Shown here: one piece after another, positions 56,136-64,000 of the stretch
Numbering within the stretch: position 1 is the first letter of the stretch
How the letters are laid out: each line of letters opens with the position of its first letter
Assembly: GCA_040754425.1 (NCBI GenBank)
Contig: JBFMCR010000023.1
Coordinates: 1-64,000, forward strand
From: UBA6918 sp040754425
Lineage (GTDB): Bacteria > Pseudomonadota > Gammaproteobacteria > Burkholderiales > Thiobacillaceae
Direction: 5' to 3'
Length of the DNA stretch: 64,000 nt
The notes under the pieces: generated by a model
Told to the model about the DNA's origin: nothing
Database searches by the model: none
What the model saw: only the letters and a program-made list of their open reading frames with translations
Position numbers and translations under genes: made by a program

Positions 56136-57158
56136 ATGAAAATTCTTCTTACCGGATGCGCCGGTTTTATCGGCATGCACGTCGCGCAGATACTGCTCGC
56201 GCGCGGCGAGGAGGTGGTCGGCATCGACAACCTCAATGACTACTACGACCCCGATCTCAAGCTGGCGCGGCTGGCGCAACTGAAGCCACATCCCAACTTC
56301 CGCTTCATCAAGGGCGACATCGCCGACCGCATGGCGATGGAGGACCTGTTCGAAGCCGAGAAATTCAACCGCGTCATCAACCTCGCCGCTCAGCCCGGCG
56401 TACGCTATTCGCTGAAGAACCCGCACGCCTACATCCAGAGCAACGTGGTCGGCTTCGCCAATTTGCTGGAAGGCTGCCGACACAACGGCGTCGAGCATTT
56501 CGTCTATGCCAGTTCCTCCAGCGTGTACGGCGCCAACACCAAGCTGCCGTTCTCGGTGGAAGACAACGTCGATCACCCGGTGTCGCTCTACGCCGCGACC
56601 AAGAAATCCAACGAATTGATGGCGCATACCTATTCGCACCTGTACGGCCTGCCCACCACCGGCCTGCGCTACTTCACCGTGTATGGCCCCTGGGGGCGGC
56701 CTGACATGTCTCCATGGCTGTTCACTTCCGCCATCCTCGAAGATCGCCCCATCGACGTGTTCAACCACGGCAGGATGCGCCGCGATTTCACCTACGTCGA
56801 GGATATCGCCGAAGGCACGGTGCGCGTGATGAACCGCATCCCCCAGCCCAATCCGAACTACGATCACGAACACGGCAGCCCGGCCGAAAGCCACGCCCCA
56901 TACCGCGTCTACAACATCGGCAACCACCAGCCGGTGGAGCTGATAGCCTTCATCGCCACCATCGAGAAGGCCCTCGGCAAGGAGGCGAAGAAGAACTTCC
57001 TGTCCATGCAGCCAGGCGACGTTGAAGCGACCTGCGCCGACATCGAAGCCTTGAGGCGCGATGTGGGGTTCGAGCCGAAGACGCCGCTCGAATATGGCAT
57101 CGGCAAGTGGGTGGAGTGGTATCGGGCTTATACGGGGAAGCGAGACGCAGCCCCATAG
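56136..57158 (+). CDS. NAD-dependent nucleotide-sugar epimerase (UDP-glucuronate 4-epimerase type)
   Basis: 340 residues of the extended SDR family. Visible are TGCAGFIGMHVAQILL, VVGIDNLNDYYDPDLK, NLAAQPGVRYSLKNP, VYASSSSVYGANTK, the catalytic SLYAATKKSNELMAH (YxxxK), and RYFTVYGPWGRPDM. This pattern matches UDP-glucuronate epimerases used for surface polysaccharide. Its neighbour waaA also serves the envelope. Translation probably depends on the preceding leader ORF. Confidence 0.93.
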   Translation: MKILLTGCAGFIGMHVAQILLARGEEVVGIDNLNDYYDPDLKLARLAQLKPHPNFRFIKGDIADRMAMEDLFEAEKFNRVINLAAQPGVRYSLKNPHAYIQSNVVGFANLLEGCRHNGVEHFVYASSSSVYGANTKLPFSVEDNVDHPVSLYAATKKSNELMAHTYSHLYGLPTTGLRYFTVYGPWGRPDMSPWLFTSAILEDRPIDVFNHGRMRRDFTYVEDIAEGTVRVMNRIPQPNPNYDHEHGSPAESHAPYRVYNIGNHQPVELIAFIATIEKALGKEAKKNFLSMQPGDVEATCADIEALRRDVGFEPKTPLEYGIGKWVEWYRAYTGKRDAAP

Positions 57159-57312
57159 AGGAGACACATCACGACCCCATGCGTTTGGATGCTTGTTACC
57201 TAAATCGGGATGCGCAGTAGCTTTTGCAGAGATTCCCTTGATGCTGCGGCAGGCGCGTGTCAGCGACAATATCGGAAAGCCCGTCAACCGCAGGGCGGAT
57301 ATTTCTGCTGAG

Positions 57313-57852
57313 TCAGTGTTTGACCGGCTTCTTGCCCAGCTTCCTCTGCAGCGTCCTGCGATGCATGTTCAACGCCCGCGCGGTGGCGGAGATGTTGCCG
57401 TCGTGTTCGGCGAGCACGCGCTGGATGTGTTCCCATTCCAGGCGATCGACGGACAGCGGCTGCTCGGTGACGGGGAGGTCGGGGTTGGGCTGGTCGCTTT
57501 GCAGGGCGTAAAGAATCTCGGCCACGCCTGCGGGCTTGGGCAGGTAGTTGGTGGCGCCAAGCTTGGTGGCTTCGACGGCGGTCTGGATGCTGGCGTAGCC
57601 GGTGAGCATGAGGATGCGCATGGCGGGGTTGATCGCTTTCAGCTGCGGGATCAGCGCGAGGCTGGTTTCGCCTGCCAGTTTCAGATCCAGCACGGCGGCG
57701 GCGAAGGTGTGCCGCTGCGCAAGTTCCAGTGCGGCGGCACTGGTGCGGGCCACATGCACATCCAGCTCGTGCGCGGCGAGCGATTTTGCCAGCACGCGGG
57801 CGAATATTTCATCGTCTTCCACGATCAGCAGCGGAGAAAGTTCCGTGCTCAT
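57313..57852 (-). CDS. regA: RegA/PrrA/ActR-type response regulator
   Basis: 179 residues. A receiver (LLIVEDDEIFARVL; phospho-acceptor in AAVLDLKLAGETSLA; KPA) is joined by a short proline-containing linker to a small Fis-type helix-turn-helix, GNISATARALNMHRRTLQRK. This is the RegA family that couples redox state to energy metabolism genes. The start overlaps the stop of the kinase gene (ATGA). Confidence 0.93.
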   Translation of the reverse strand: MSTELSPLLIVEDDEIFARVLAKSLAAHELDVHVARTSAAALELAQRHTFAAAVLDLKLAGETSLALIPQLKAINPAMRILMLTGYASIQTAVEATKLGATNYLPKPAGVAEILYALQSDQPNPDLPVTEQPLSVDRLEWEHIQRVLAEHDGNISATARALNMHRRTLQRKLGKKPVKH

Positions 57853-59084
57853 TTTTGCAGCCCGGAGAGTGGCAGCCACACGGAAACGCAGGTGCCGCCG
57901 CCTTCGCGCTCGGAGAGCACGACGTGGCCGCCGAGGTTTTCGATGCTGGCGTTGCTGAGGAAGAGCCCCAGTCCCAGCCCGCCTTTGGCGGAAATTCCCG
58001 GCTCGGCCAGCGCGCGCAGCGCCGGCGCGGGGCCGGGGCCGGCGTCGAGGATGTCGATGCGCCAGCCTTCGTCCGCGAGGCTGCCTTCGATGCATACGCT
58101 GCCGGGCGCGGCGTCGGCTGCGTTGTTCAGCAGGTTGATGAGCGCCTGACCGAGGCTGGCCGGCGGCTGTATCTGCGGTGCCTTGTCGCTCTGCCAGGCG
58201 ACCGTCACCTGCGCTGCCGGGCGCAGCAGGCGCCATTCCTCGGCCAGTTGCTGCAGGTAGCGGTCGGCCGCCAGCGGTTCGCCGACAGCAGCGGCCTGGG
58301 CCGTGCGCGACAGGTCTTTGAGCAGCAGCCGGCAGCGCTCGATCTGGCTGCGCATGAGTTCGAGGTCTTCGCGGTTTTTTTCGTCCGCGTCGGCGAGCAG
58401 GCTTTCGCTCAGCACGGCCAGGGTGTTGAGCGGCGTGCCGAGTTCGTGCGCAGCACCCGAGGCAGTCAGCGCCACCGCCACCAGCTGTTCGTTGCGCAGG
58501 GTTTCCTCGCGGAAGGCGGCAAGCTCGCGCTCGCGGTCGGCGAGCAGGGTACGCAGCTTGAGCACCATGAACACCACCACGGCAACGCTGACGGCGAAGG
58601 TGAGCCACATGCCGGAGACGTGCAGGTAGAAGGCCTTTTCCGGCGGGATGTTGAGAGGGATGTTGATATAGGCCACCAGGCTGTAGGCGGCGATCGACAG
58701 GAAGCCGGCTAACCAGGCCATGGGCGCGGGCAGGAGCAGCGCGGCCATCACCACCGGCAGCAGCAGCAATGACACGAAGGGGTTGGCCCAGCCGCCGGTG
58801 TGTAGCAGCAGCACGGTGAGCCCGGCAAGATCGGCCAGCAGTTGCATGAGGATCTCGGGCGGCCTGATCGGGGCGGCCTGGCGCAGGCGCAGTGCAGTGA
58901 ATGCGTTCAGCGCGGCGAGCAAAAGCAGGGTTGCGCTCATTGCCACCCATGGCAGTTGCACGCCGATGTACAGCTCGGACCACAGCATCAGCAGCAGCAA
59001 GCCGGCCAGCATGAAGTTTCTCAGCCAGAACACTCGCGCCAGCGGGCTGCGGGAAGTCCGGGGAGCAAAAACGGGTGCGGTCAT
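57849..59084 (-). CDS. regB: RegB/PrrB-type redox sensor kinase
   Basis: 411 residues. Six membrane helices (to about residue 190) include the quinone-sensing heptapeptide GGWANPF. The kinase domain has AAHELGTPLNTLAVLSESLL (phospho-His), an IERCRLLLKDL segment that carries the conserved redox cysteine position, NLLNNAADAA and GLGLGLFLSNA. It pairs with the RegA-type regulator downstream. A RegA-like site lies just upstream. Confidence 0.92.
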   Translation of the reverse strand: MTAPVFAPRTSRSPLARVFWLRNFMLAGLLLLMLWSELYIGVQLPWVAMSATLLLLAALNAFTALRLRQAAPIRPPEILMQLLADLAGLTVLLLHTGGWANPFVSLLLLPVVMAALLLPAPMAWLAGFLSIAAYSLVAYINIPLNIPPEKAFYLHVSGMWLTFAVSVAVVVFMVLKLRTLLADRERELAAFREETLRNEQLVAVALTASGAAHELGTPLNTLAVLSESLLADADEKNREDLELMRSQIERCRLLLKDLSRTAQAAAVGEPLAADRYLQQLAEEWRLLRPAAQVTVAWQSDKAPQIQPPASLGQALINLLNNAADAAPGSVCIEGSLADEGWRIDILDAGPGPAPALRALAEPGISAKGGLGLGLFLSNASIENLGGHVVLSEREGGGTCVSVWLPLSGLQK

Positions 59085-59140
59085 GCGGGCATTTTACTTG
59101 GTGGATTTGTCGCGCGGCCCTTTTGCGTCGATTCCTGGCT

Positions 59141-59155
59141 GCGACAATGTGTCGC
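59141..59155. promoter_or_regulatory. RegA-type binding site upstream of regBA
   Basis: GCGAC-AATGT-GTCGC, a perfect 5-bp inverted repeat with a 5-base spacer, matching the published GCGNC-N5-GNCGC consensus of RegA/RegR/PrrA regulators. It is 57-71 bases upstream of the regB ATG, suggesting autoregulation. Confidence 0.72.
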
Positions 59156-59189
59156 ATGCCGCGCAGCCTGTTAGCCTTCTGCGCCGGTT

Positions 59190-61211
59190 TCAGCGCTTGC
59201 GCGGCGGCAGCTTGAGCGAGCTGTCCTGCCAGGCCGAGTCCTGCGTCTCCTTTTCCAGCATGTGGGCGAGCGCGGCACGCAGTCGCGCCGGCCGCACCGG
59301 CTTGTGCATGATCTTGTAGCCGGCGTCGGTGATGCGGGCGAGCGTGTCTGCCGCGGTGTCGCCGGTCAGTACCAGCACCGGGAGGTCCTTGCCGAACTGC
59401 CTGCGGAATCGGTGCGCTACCTCGATGCCGTCGGTGTTGCCCGGCAGACTGTAATCGGTGATCAGGAAATCCGGACGGGCGCCGGATTGCCTGAGCTGGT
59501 CGAGCGCTTCCTGCGCGCTGCGTCCGGTGACGAGGCCCACGCCCCAGGAATTGAACAGGCTTTCCATGGCGCGCAGTATCGGCGCCTCGTCGTCTATGAC
59601 CACGGCCAGTTTCTCCTGCAGGCTGGCTGCCGGCAGGGGGGGGTGGGCGTCGGCGGGCGCGAGCTGATGCGTCGTGCCCAGCGGCACCGTAAAGCCGAAT
59701 ACCGAGCCGCGCCCCACGCGCGAGCGCACGCTGATGCGCAGCCCCAGCAGCTTGGCGGTGCGCGCGACGATCGCAAGCCCGAGGCCCAGGCCTTTCTCGC
59801 GGTCACGTTCGGGATTGTTGAGCTGCACGAACTCCTCGAAGATGGCCTGCTGCGCATCTTCCGGAATGCCGATGCCGGTGTCCCATACCTGGATCAGCAG
59901 CGAGTTCCCTCGCCTGCGCCCCGCCACCACGATGCGGCCGCTTTGCGTATAGCGCAAGGCATTGGAGACGAGGTTGATGAGGATGCGCTCCAGCAGCACG
60001 GGGTCGCTGTACAGGATCCAGTTGTTGGGGCGCACCTCGAGTTTCAGTCCCTTGGCGGCGGCGGGGCCTTCGAACTGCTGCCGGATGTGTTCGAACAGCT
60101 GGCTGGCGGGAAAATGCCGCTTGCGCACTTCGATGGTGCCGGCATCCAGGCGCGAGACGTCGAGCAGGGCGTTGAGCAGGGTTTCCAGCGAGGAAATCGA
60201 GCTCGATATTTGCGCTGCCAGGCTCTGCAGTTCGCCGCTTTGCACCCGGTGCTTCAGCGCTTCGCCGAACAGTCCGAGCGCATGCAGCGGCTGGCGCAGG
60301 TCGTGGCTGGCGGATGCGAAAAACCTGGACTTGGCCGTGTTGGCGCGTTCGGCTTCTTCTTTTTTGGCGGCAAGGTCGGAGGTAGCGTGGATGATGCGCA
60401 CCTGCAGCTCGTCCTGGTGCGCCTGCAGGGATTCCGCCATGCGGTTGATGCCGGCTTCGAGCATGCCCAGTTCGGTGGAGGGGTCCGTATCGACGCGGAT
60501 TTGCAGGTTGCCGCCGGCGATGCGGTCCACCGCCTGTGAAACGTGCCGGATGCGGCGCGCAAGACGGGTGGACAGGCGCCAGGCCAGCACCGCGGTCAGC
60601 AGGGCGGAGATGACGATGAGGCTTGCCGCAGTCAGCAGCGCCCGGCGCTTTGAGGCATGCAGCGGGTCGAGGTTGGCGGCGGCAATGGCGTAGCCGATGG
60701 TTTGAGGTGCGCTTGGCGCATCTGCGTGCAGCTCGCCGTCGAGTTCGACTTCCGGCAGGTTGATGGGGTGTGCAGCCAGCCAGGCGCCGGGAACTTCCCG
60801 TATGTCGCCGACGGCGGGCAGGATGGGCAGCGAGCGCGGATTTTCCAGGCCGGCACAATGACGCACGCTGCCGAGCCCGTCCTGTATGCAGGCGAAGGCA
60901 AGCTTGTCCTGTGCGCGCTCATGCTCGACGATCTGCCTTAGCAGTTCGGCGTTTCCGCTGATCAGGGCATACTGGCCGACGGCTGCCAGGCGCCGCGTTG
61001 CGCCAAGCAGTTCCATGCGCGCGTTTTGGCGGGCTTCGTCTATGGTCTGCTTGAGCAGCAGGGCCGCCAGCAGGGCGGCAGTGGCAAGCGAAGGCAGGAG
61101 GGCGATGAACAGAATGCGGGTGCGTATGCTCTGCTGCCAGAACAGCGCGCTCAGTTGCCGGAAACGGCGGGCGGCGGACTGGCGGCAGCGGCTGGCGAAT
61201 TGTCGGAGCAT
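59190..61211 (-). CDS. Hybrid sensor histidine kinase/response regulator
   Basis: About 673 residues. Two membrane helices flank a periplasmic sensor (about residues 30-205), then HAMP, a coiled coil, a HisKA motif ASASHDLRQPLHALGLF, HATPase motifs (NLVSNALRYTQSG, WDTGIGIPEDA, GLGLGLAIVART), and a C-terminal receiver (VVIDDEAPILRAME; DFLITDYSLPGNTDG; KPV). An alternative GTG start at 61229 overlaps the stop of the upstream regulator. The signal is unknown. Confidence 0.92.
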   Translation of the reverse strand: MLRQFASRCRQSAARRFRQLSALFWQQSIRTRILFIALLPSLATAALLAALLLKQTIDEARQNARMELLGATRRLAAVGQYALISGNAELLRQIVEHERAQDKLAFACIQDGLGSVRHCAGLENPRSLPILPAVGDIREVPGAWLAAHPINLPEVELDGELHADAPSAPQTIGYAIAAANLDPLHASKRRALLTAASLIVISALLTAVLAWRLSTRLARRIRHVSQAVDRIAGGNLQIRVDTDPSTELGMLEAGINRMAESLQAHQDELQVRIIHATSDLAAKKEEAERANTAKSRFFASASHDLRQPLHALGLFGEALKHRVQSGELQSLAAQISSSISSLETLLNALLDVSRLDAGTIEVRKRHFPASQLFEHIRQQFEGPAAAKGLKLEVRPNNWILYSDPVLLERILINLVSNALRYTQSGRIVVAGRRRGNSLLIQVWDTGIGIPEDAQQAIFEEFVQLNNPERDREKGLGLGLAIVARTAKLLGLRISVRSRVGRGSVFGFTVPLGTTHQLAPADAHPPLPAASLQEKLAVVIDDEAPILRAMESLFNSWGVGLVTGRSAQEALDQLRQSGARPDFLITDYSLPGNTDGIEVAHRFRRQFGKDLPVLVLTGDTAADTLARITDAGYKIMHKPVRPARLRAALAHMLEKETQDSAWQDSSLKLPPRKR

Positions 61212-61221
61212 CGATGCCCGT

Positions 61222-61869
61222 CTAGGCACCGGCCGGATTCAGGCCGAAACGCTGGGCTGCGACTGCGGCTTCGGTGCGGTTGCTGACGCCCAGCGCCTTG
61301 AAAATCGCCGCCACGTGAATCTTGACCGTGCCTTCGGACAAATCCAGTTCGCGCGCGATGATCTTGTTGGGTTTGCCCCGCAGAATGAGCTTCAATACTT
61401 CCAGTTGGCGGTGGGTGAGATGGATGCCCTGGCCGGAAAGCGGCATCAGGCTGGCGGACTCCTCCGGCTGCGTATCGCCTTCGAGCACGGACGGCATGTA
61501 GATGCCGCCTTCGAGCACGCGGCCGAGCGCGTCGAGCATGACCTGGCTGGAGGACGATTTCAGCACATAGCCTAGCGCGCCGGAAGCCATGGCGCGCTGG
61601 GCGTCGATGCGAGATTCCGAGGCGGTCATGATCACCAGCGGCGTATCGGGAAACTGGTTCCTGAATTCGGCAATGCCCTCGTGCCCACCCATGCCGGGCA
61701 TGTACAAGTCGGCCAGCACCAGATCCAGGTCGGGATGGGCGGCGGCTTCGGCGAACAGCGAAGGGTAGTCGTGGGCGTCGATGATGCCCACCTGTTCGCC
61801 CAGTTGCATCAGCACATGCTTGACCCCCTCGCGGAACAGGGGATGGTCGTCAGCCAGCAGAATTTTCAT
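61222..61869 (-). CDS. LuxR/NarL-family response regulator
   Basis: 215 residues. A receiver (ILLADDHPLFREGVKH; LVLADLYMPGMGG; K in the YVLKSSSS segment) and a C-terminal LuxR-type HTH (LTHRQLEVLKLILRGKPNKI; SEGTVKIHVAAIFKALGVS). It is the likely partner of the hybrid kinase 10 bases downstream. The DNA target is unknown. Confidence 0.94.
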   Translation of the reverse strand: MKILLADDHPLFREGVKHVLMQLGEQVGIIDAHDYPSLFAEAAAHPDLDLVLADLYMPGMGGHEGIAEFRNQFPDTPLVIMTASESRIDAQRAMASGALGYVLKSSSSQVMLDALGRVLEGGIYMPSVLEGDTQPEESASLMPLSGQGIHLTHRQLEVLKLILRGKPNKIIARELDLSEGTVKIHVAAIFKALGVSNRTEAAVAAQRFGLNPAGA

Positions 61870-62310
61870 CGAATTTCCCGGTGCGCTCCCTGAATGGCCC
61901 CTGCAAAGCCTGCCAAATGCGGCTTTTTCTCGGGTTGCGAAAGTCTAACCTGTTCGGCAGCCGCTGAAAAAGGCCTGTCGTGCTCACGTTTTTTTATTTC
62001 TGCAGGGACGGGCGACCTATAACTTTAGTTATATATGCAAACTGAAAAACCATCCGTATGATGACTTCAACTTGACCGTGTTCAGTCAGGGCAAGTTCTC
62101 CGCAGCGAGGTGACGCAAGCCGTTTCCTCCGGTTTCGCCGGGTGGTTTCTCCCACCCGGCTTTTTTTATCCCCCCGCCCGGTTTTGCGGCGACTGCCGTC
62201 TCGATTATCATCCATTGCGAACACTGGATTCGTGCCCCGGCTGGTACGAATATCCCATCCTCTGCCGTGCATCAAATTTTGGCCGCAGCGCCATGCCCGA
62301 GAAAGTCCGA
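61870..62310. other. Intergenic region with AT-rich palindrome and a possible small RNA
   Basis: A 440-base gap between divergent genes. It holds a perfect palindrome TATAACT-TT-AGTTATA at 62018-62033, an AT-rich stretch up to about 62060, and an intrinsic terminator at 62137-62167 that comes about 145 bases before the Nudix start. A plus-strand transcript of roughly 100-130 bases could end there, as a small RNA or an attenuated leader. No matching known RNA class was recognised, and no ORF was judged real. Confidence 0.55.
62137..62167 (+). terminator. Intrinsic terminator upstream of the Nudix gene
   Basis: A perfect 9-bp stem, GCCGGGTGG with CCACCCGGC, a TTTCTC loop, and seven T directly after. 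It is oriented for plus-strand transcripts beginning in the preceding intergenic region. Confidence 0.88.
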
Positions 62311-62874
62311 ATGAACGATACTCCCGAAGACCTCACCGAAACCATGCTGGCTTCCGAATGGATGTGCCAGGGCAGGCTGCTAAAAGCCCGCCGCGATACC
62401 GTGCGCCTGCCCGACGGCCGCATTTCCACGCGCGAATTCATCTTGCATCCGGGGGCGGCCGTGATCCTGCCGGTGTTCGAAAACGGCGACGTGCTGCTCG
62501 AACGCCAGTACCGCTACCCCTGCGGGCGCGACTTCATCGAAGTGCCCGCGGGCAAGCTCGACCCGGACGAGCCCCCGGAATTCTGCGCCCAGCGCGAGCT
62601 GATCGAGGAAACCGGCTATCGCGCCGGCAGCATGCGCTTCCTGTTCGAGTTCTATCCCGCCATCGGCTACTGCAACGAGAAGATGTTCTTCTTCCTGGCG
62701 CAGGAGCTAGAGCACGTCGGCCACGAGCGCGACCACGACGAATTCCTCGAAATCCTGCGCGTGCCGTTTGCCGAGGCCATGGACATGATCCGACGCGGCG
62801 AAATCTGCGAAACCAAGACCACCACCGCCCTGTTCTGGTGGGACAAGGTGGCGCGCGGCGACTGGCAGGTCTAG
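62311..62874 (+). CDS. Nudix hydrolase (ADP-ribose pyrophosphatase type)
   Basis: 187 residues. The Nudix box is visible as GKLDPDEPPEFCAQRELIEETGY in its key residues (G, then REL-EE-G), preceded by AAVILPVFENGDVLLERQYRYP and followed by YPAIGYCNEKMFFF. ADP-ribose hydrolysis is the likely activity. The start at 62311 is favoured by GAGAAAG upstream; an ATG at 62293 is possible. It converges with the next gene at a distance of 2 bases. Confidence 0.9.
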   Translation: MNDTPEDLTETMLASEWMCQGRLLKARRDTVRLPDGRISTREFILHPGAAVILPVFENGDVLLERQYRYPCGRDFIEVPAGKLDPDEPPEFCAQRELIEETGYRAGSMRFLFEFYPAIGYCNEKMFFFLAQELEHVGHERDHDEFLEILRVPFAEAMDMIRRGEICETKTTTALFWWDKVARGDWQV

Positions 62875-62876
62875 GT

Positions 62877-63665
62877 TCAGGCCGGCGGCGGGAAGCGGTA
62901 GTTGTCCTGGGTAAAGAGATCGATGCCGCACTCCAGGTTTTCGATCCAGTCGAGGAATGCGTGGATCGCCTCCCGGCCCACGAAGTAGCGACCGTGCTGC
63001 GGCACCATCATCTGGATATTCATGCCGCGTACCATGCGCGCCCACAGGCGGCAGGCCTTGTTCGACACCATGTAGCGCTTGTGGAAGCCTTCCATGTGTT
63101 TCAGGTTGGCCACGAAATCGGCCTTGGATGCGATCGGCACCAGCACCTCGTCGTGGTGCACCAGCGATGCCCCCACGTCGCCCGAGAACAGGATGCCCGA
63201 GCGCTCGTCGTAGAACTGGAAATTGCCTTCCGCATGCAGAAAGTGCGCCGGCACGGCGTAGATGTTGGTGTTGCCGAGAGTGATGCGGGCGCCCCTGTCG
63301 GGAATCGCGGCAATGCGTCCCTCGGTGCGTCCGCCGGTGCAGAAGTGCGGCACGAAGCGCGCCCACAGCGAAGACACGAACAACGTGGCCTCGCTGGAAA
63401 ACAGCCAGCGGTTGAGTGAGGCGACGATGTCGGGGTCCTGGTGCGAGGCGAAGATGTAGCGCAGATTCCTGTGCGGAAAGTATTTCTGCATGCCCATGAT
63501 GAGGGCGTTGTACGTCATCTGTCCAGCGGGGTCGATCAGCGCGCCTTCGCCGTCGGTCACGATCAGGAACTGGTTGGCCTGCACCGCCTCGCTTTTGCTG
63601 TCGTCGACGAGGTCGTTGAACATGATGCAGGCATGGTGTGGGTCTTTGTAGAGTTCTATGGGCAT
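62877..63665 (-). CDS. ODP-type metallo-beta-lactamase-fold protein
   Basis: 262 residues, the diiron-type beta-lactamase fold of flavodiiron proteins but without a flavodoxin domain, like the oxygen-binding diiron protein (ODP) group. Metal-ligand segments include FASHQDPD (H75-X-D77-X-D79), VPAHFLHAEG, LFSGDVGAS and MVPQHGRYF. It probably binds oxygen or nitric oxide, or senses redox state. The start is ATG at 63665, where the conserved region begins. Confidence 0.85.
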   Translation of the reverse strand: MPIELYKDPHHACIMFNDLVDDSKSEAVQANQFLIVTDGEGALIDPAGQMTYNALIMGMQKYFPHRNLRYIFASHQDPDIVASLNRWLFSSEATLFVSSLWARFVPHFCTGGRTEGRIAAIPDRGARITLGNTNIYAVPAHFLHAEGNFQFYDERSGILFSGDVGASLVHHDEVLVPIASKADFVANLKHMEGFHKRYMVSNKACRLWARMVRGMNIQMMVPQHGRYFVGREAIHAFLDWIENLECGIDLFTQDNYRFPPPA

Positions 63666-63799
63666 GTTCGGAGTATATTGGGATTGATAAGTCCTGTTAA
63701 TTCGGCATGGCGGGTAAATTCGTACCATGCTTTTCCCGTTCCGCCAACGGACATGGCGACTGCGCCAATCCGAATCATGAATGCAGCGCAGCGCAGTGT

Positions 63800-63853
63800 G
63801 CGTTTCCTCTTCCCGGCCCTCTCCCCGCGGGAGAGAGGGAGACGAGGAAACGC
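63800..63853. repeat. Nested palindrome after metH
   Basis: An outer perfect 10-bp stem, GCGTTTCCTC with GAGGAAACGC, encloses an inner CCCTCTCCCCGCGGGAGAG palindrome of the interspersed type seen in lipA and dgkA. It lies immediately after the metH stop and may work as its terminator or as a 3' stabiliser. Confidence 0.75.
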
Positions 63854-63859
63854 TTCGCG

Positions 63860-64000
63860 TTAAAGGTTGGGCGCGAGCCATCTTTCGGCGGTGGCGACAT
63901 CCCAGCCCTTGCGTCGGGCATAGTCTTCCAGCTGGTCGCGGCCGATCTTGGCCACCGCGAAATACCGGCTTTGCGGGTGGCTGAAGTAGAAACCGCTTAC
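63860..64000 (-). CDS. metH: Methionine synthase, C-terminal end (5' part outside window)
   Basis: Only the last 46 residues are in the window: SGFYFSHPQSRYFAVAKIGR, then QLEDYARRKGW and ending AERWLAPNL. This is the end of the activation (SAM-binding) domain of cobalamin-dependent methionine synthase, whose proteins finish with just this AERWLAPNL pattern. The stop is at 63860-63862. Confidence 0.93.
   Translation of the reverse strand, partial: VSGFYFSHPQSRYFAVAKIGRDQLEDYARRKGWDVATAERWLAPNL

Overview
This is a GC-rich stretch of bacterial chromosome, probably from a betaproteobacterium. The evidence is a lysine/alanine-repeat histone H1-like protein, a hemC-hemD-hemX-hemY cluster, a pilG-H-I-J-L twitching chemosensory cluster, an AlgZ/AlgR pair, aroQ-accB-accC-prmA, a tandem glycine riboswitch on a gcv operon, and RegB/RegA-type redox regulators. 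I see no prophage, insertion sequence, plasmid function or CRISPR array. The genus cannot be assigned by reading alone.

Layout. 0-7 kb: histone-like protein, lptM-lysA, cyaY, a P460-type cytochrome divergent from a cysteine-rich MarR regulator, argH, and algZ-algR. 7-13 kb: a thioredoxin-like protein, hemCDXY, a ferredoxin-type reductase, an epimerase-like protein and fxsA. 13.6-21.5 kb: cutA-dsbD-tlpA, then aroQ-accB-accC-prmA and a zinc-ribbon protein. 21.5-28 kb: a glycine-riboswitch operon, lipA-gcvT-gcvH-gcvPA-tpx-gcvPB-dgkA. 28-34.5 kb: a PfkB kinase, a Pho-box-preceded olsB-olsA pair for ornithine lipid, apaH, rep and a cytochrome c5. 34.7-37 kb: tRNA-Arg(CCG), DUF971, fructosamine kinase and an exported protein of unknown function. 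37-46 kb: pilGHIJL. 46-56 kb: uppP, a GGDEF/EAL protein, TPP-riboswitch-controlled thiC, pcm, rhodanese, tolC and waaA. 56-64 kb: a nucleotide-sugar epimerase, RegBA, a second two-component system, a Nudix hydrolase, an ODP-type metallo-beta-lactamase protein and the 3' end of metH.

Most coding content is ordinary housekeeping; the unusual signals lie between genes. (1) Seven intergenic elements are built from two opposing arms of degenerate heptamers, CAGGGGT/CAGGATT-like on one side and CCTGAAT/CCTGACC-like on the other. They fill nearly every gap of the accBC-prmA and gcv operons. In two cases (prmA, gcvPB) the arm runs up to a start codon that has no visible Shine-Dalgarno site. (2) At accC and at the sugar-epimerase gene, the first codons of the gene occur twice. 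The upstream copy has its own ribosome site, keeps the same amino acids through different synonymous codons, and runs as a short leader ORF that ends at the real start. Finding this twice in one window suggests a mechanism and is the best candidate for something undescribed. (3) lipA carries repeat-derived sequence at its N-terminus, middle and C-terminus, and dgkA at its N-terminus.

Regulatory logic visible here includes glycine control of glycine cleavage and lipoylation, thiamine control of thiC, probable PhoB control of ornithine-lipid synthesis, probable RegA autocontrol of regBA, and a 13-bp palindrome shared between the MarR/P460 intergenic region and the region upstream of the histone-like gene.
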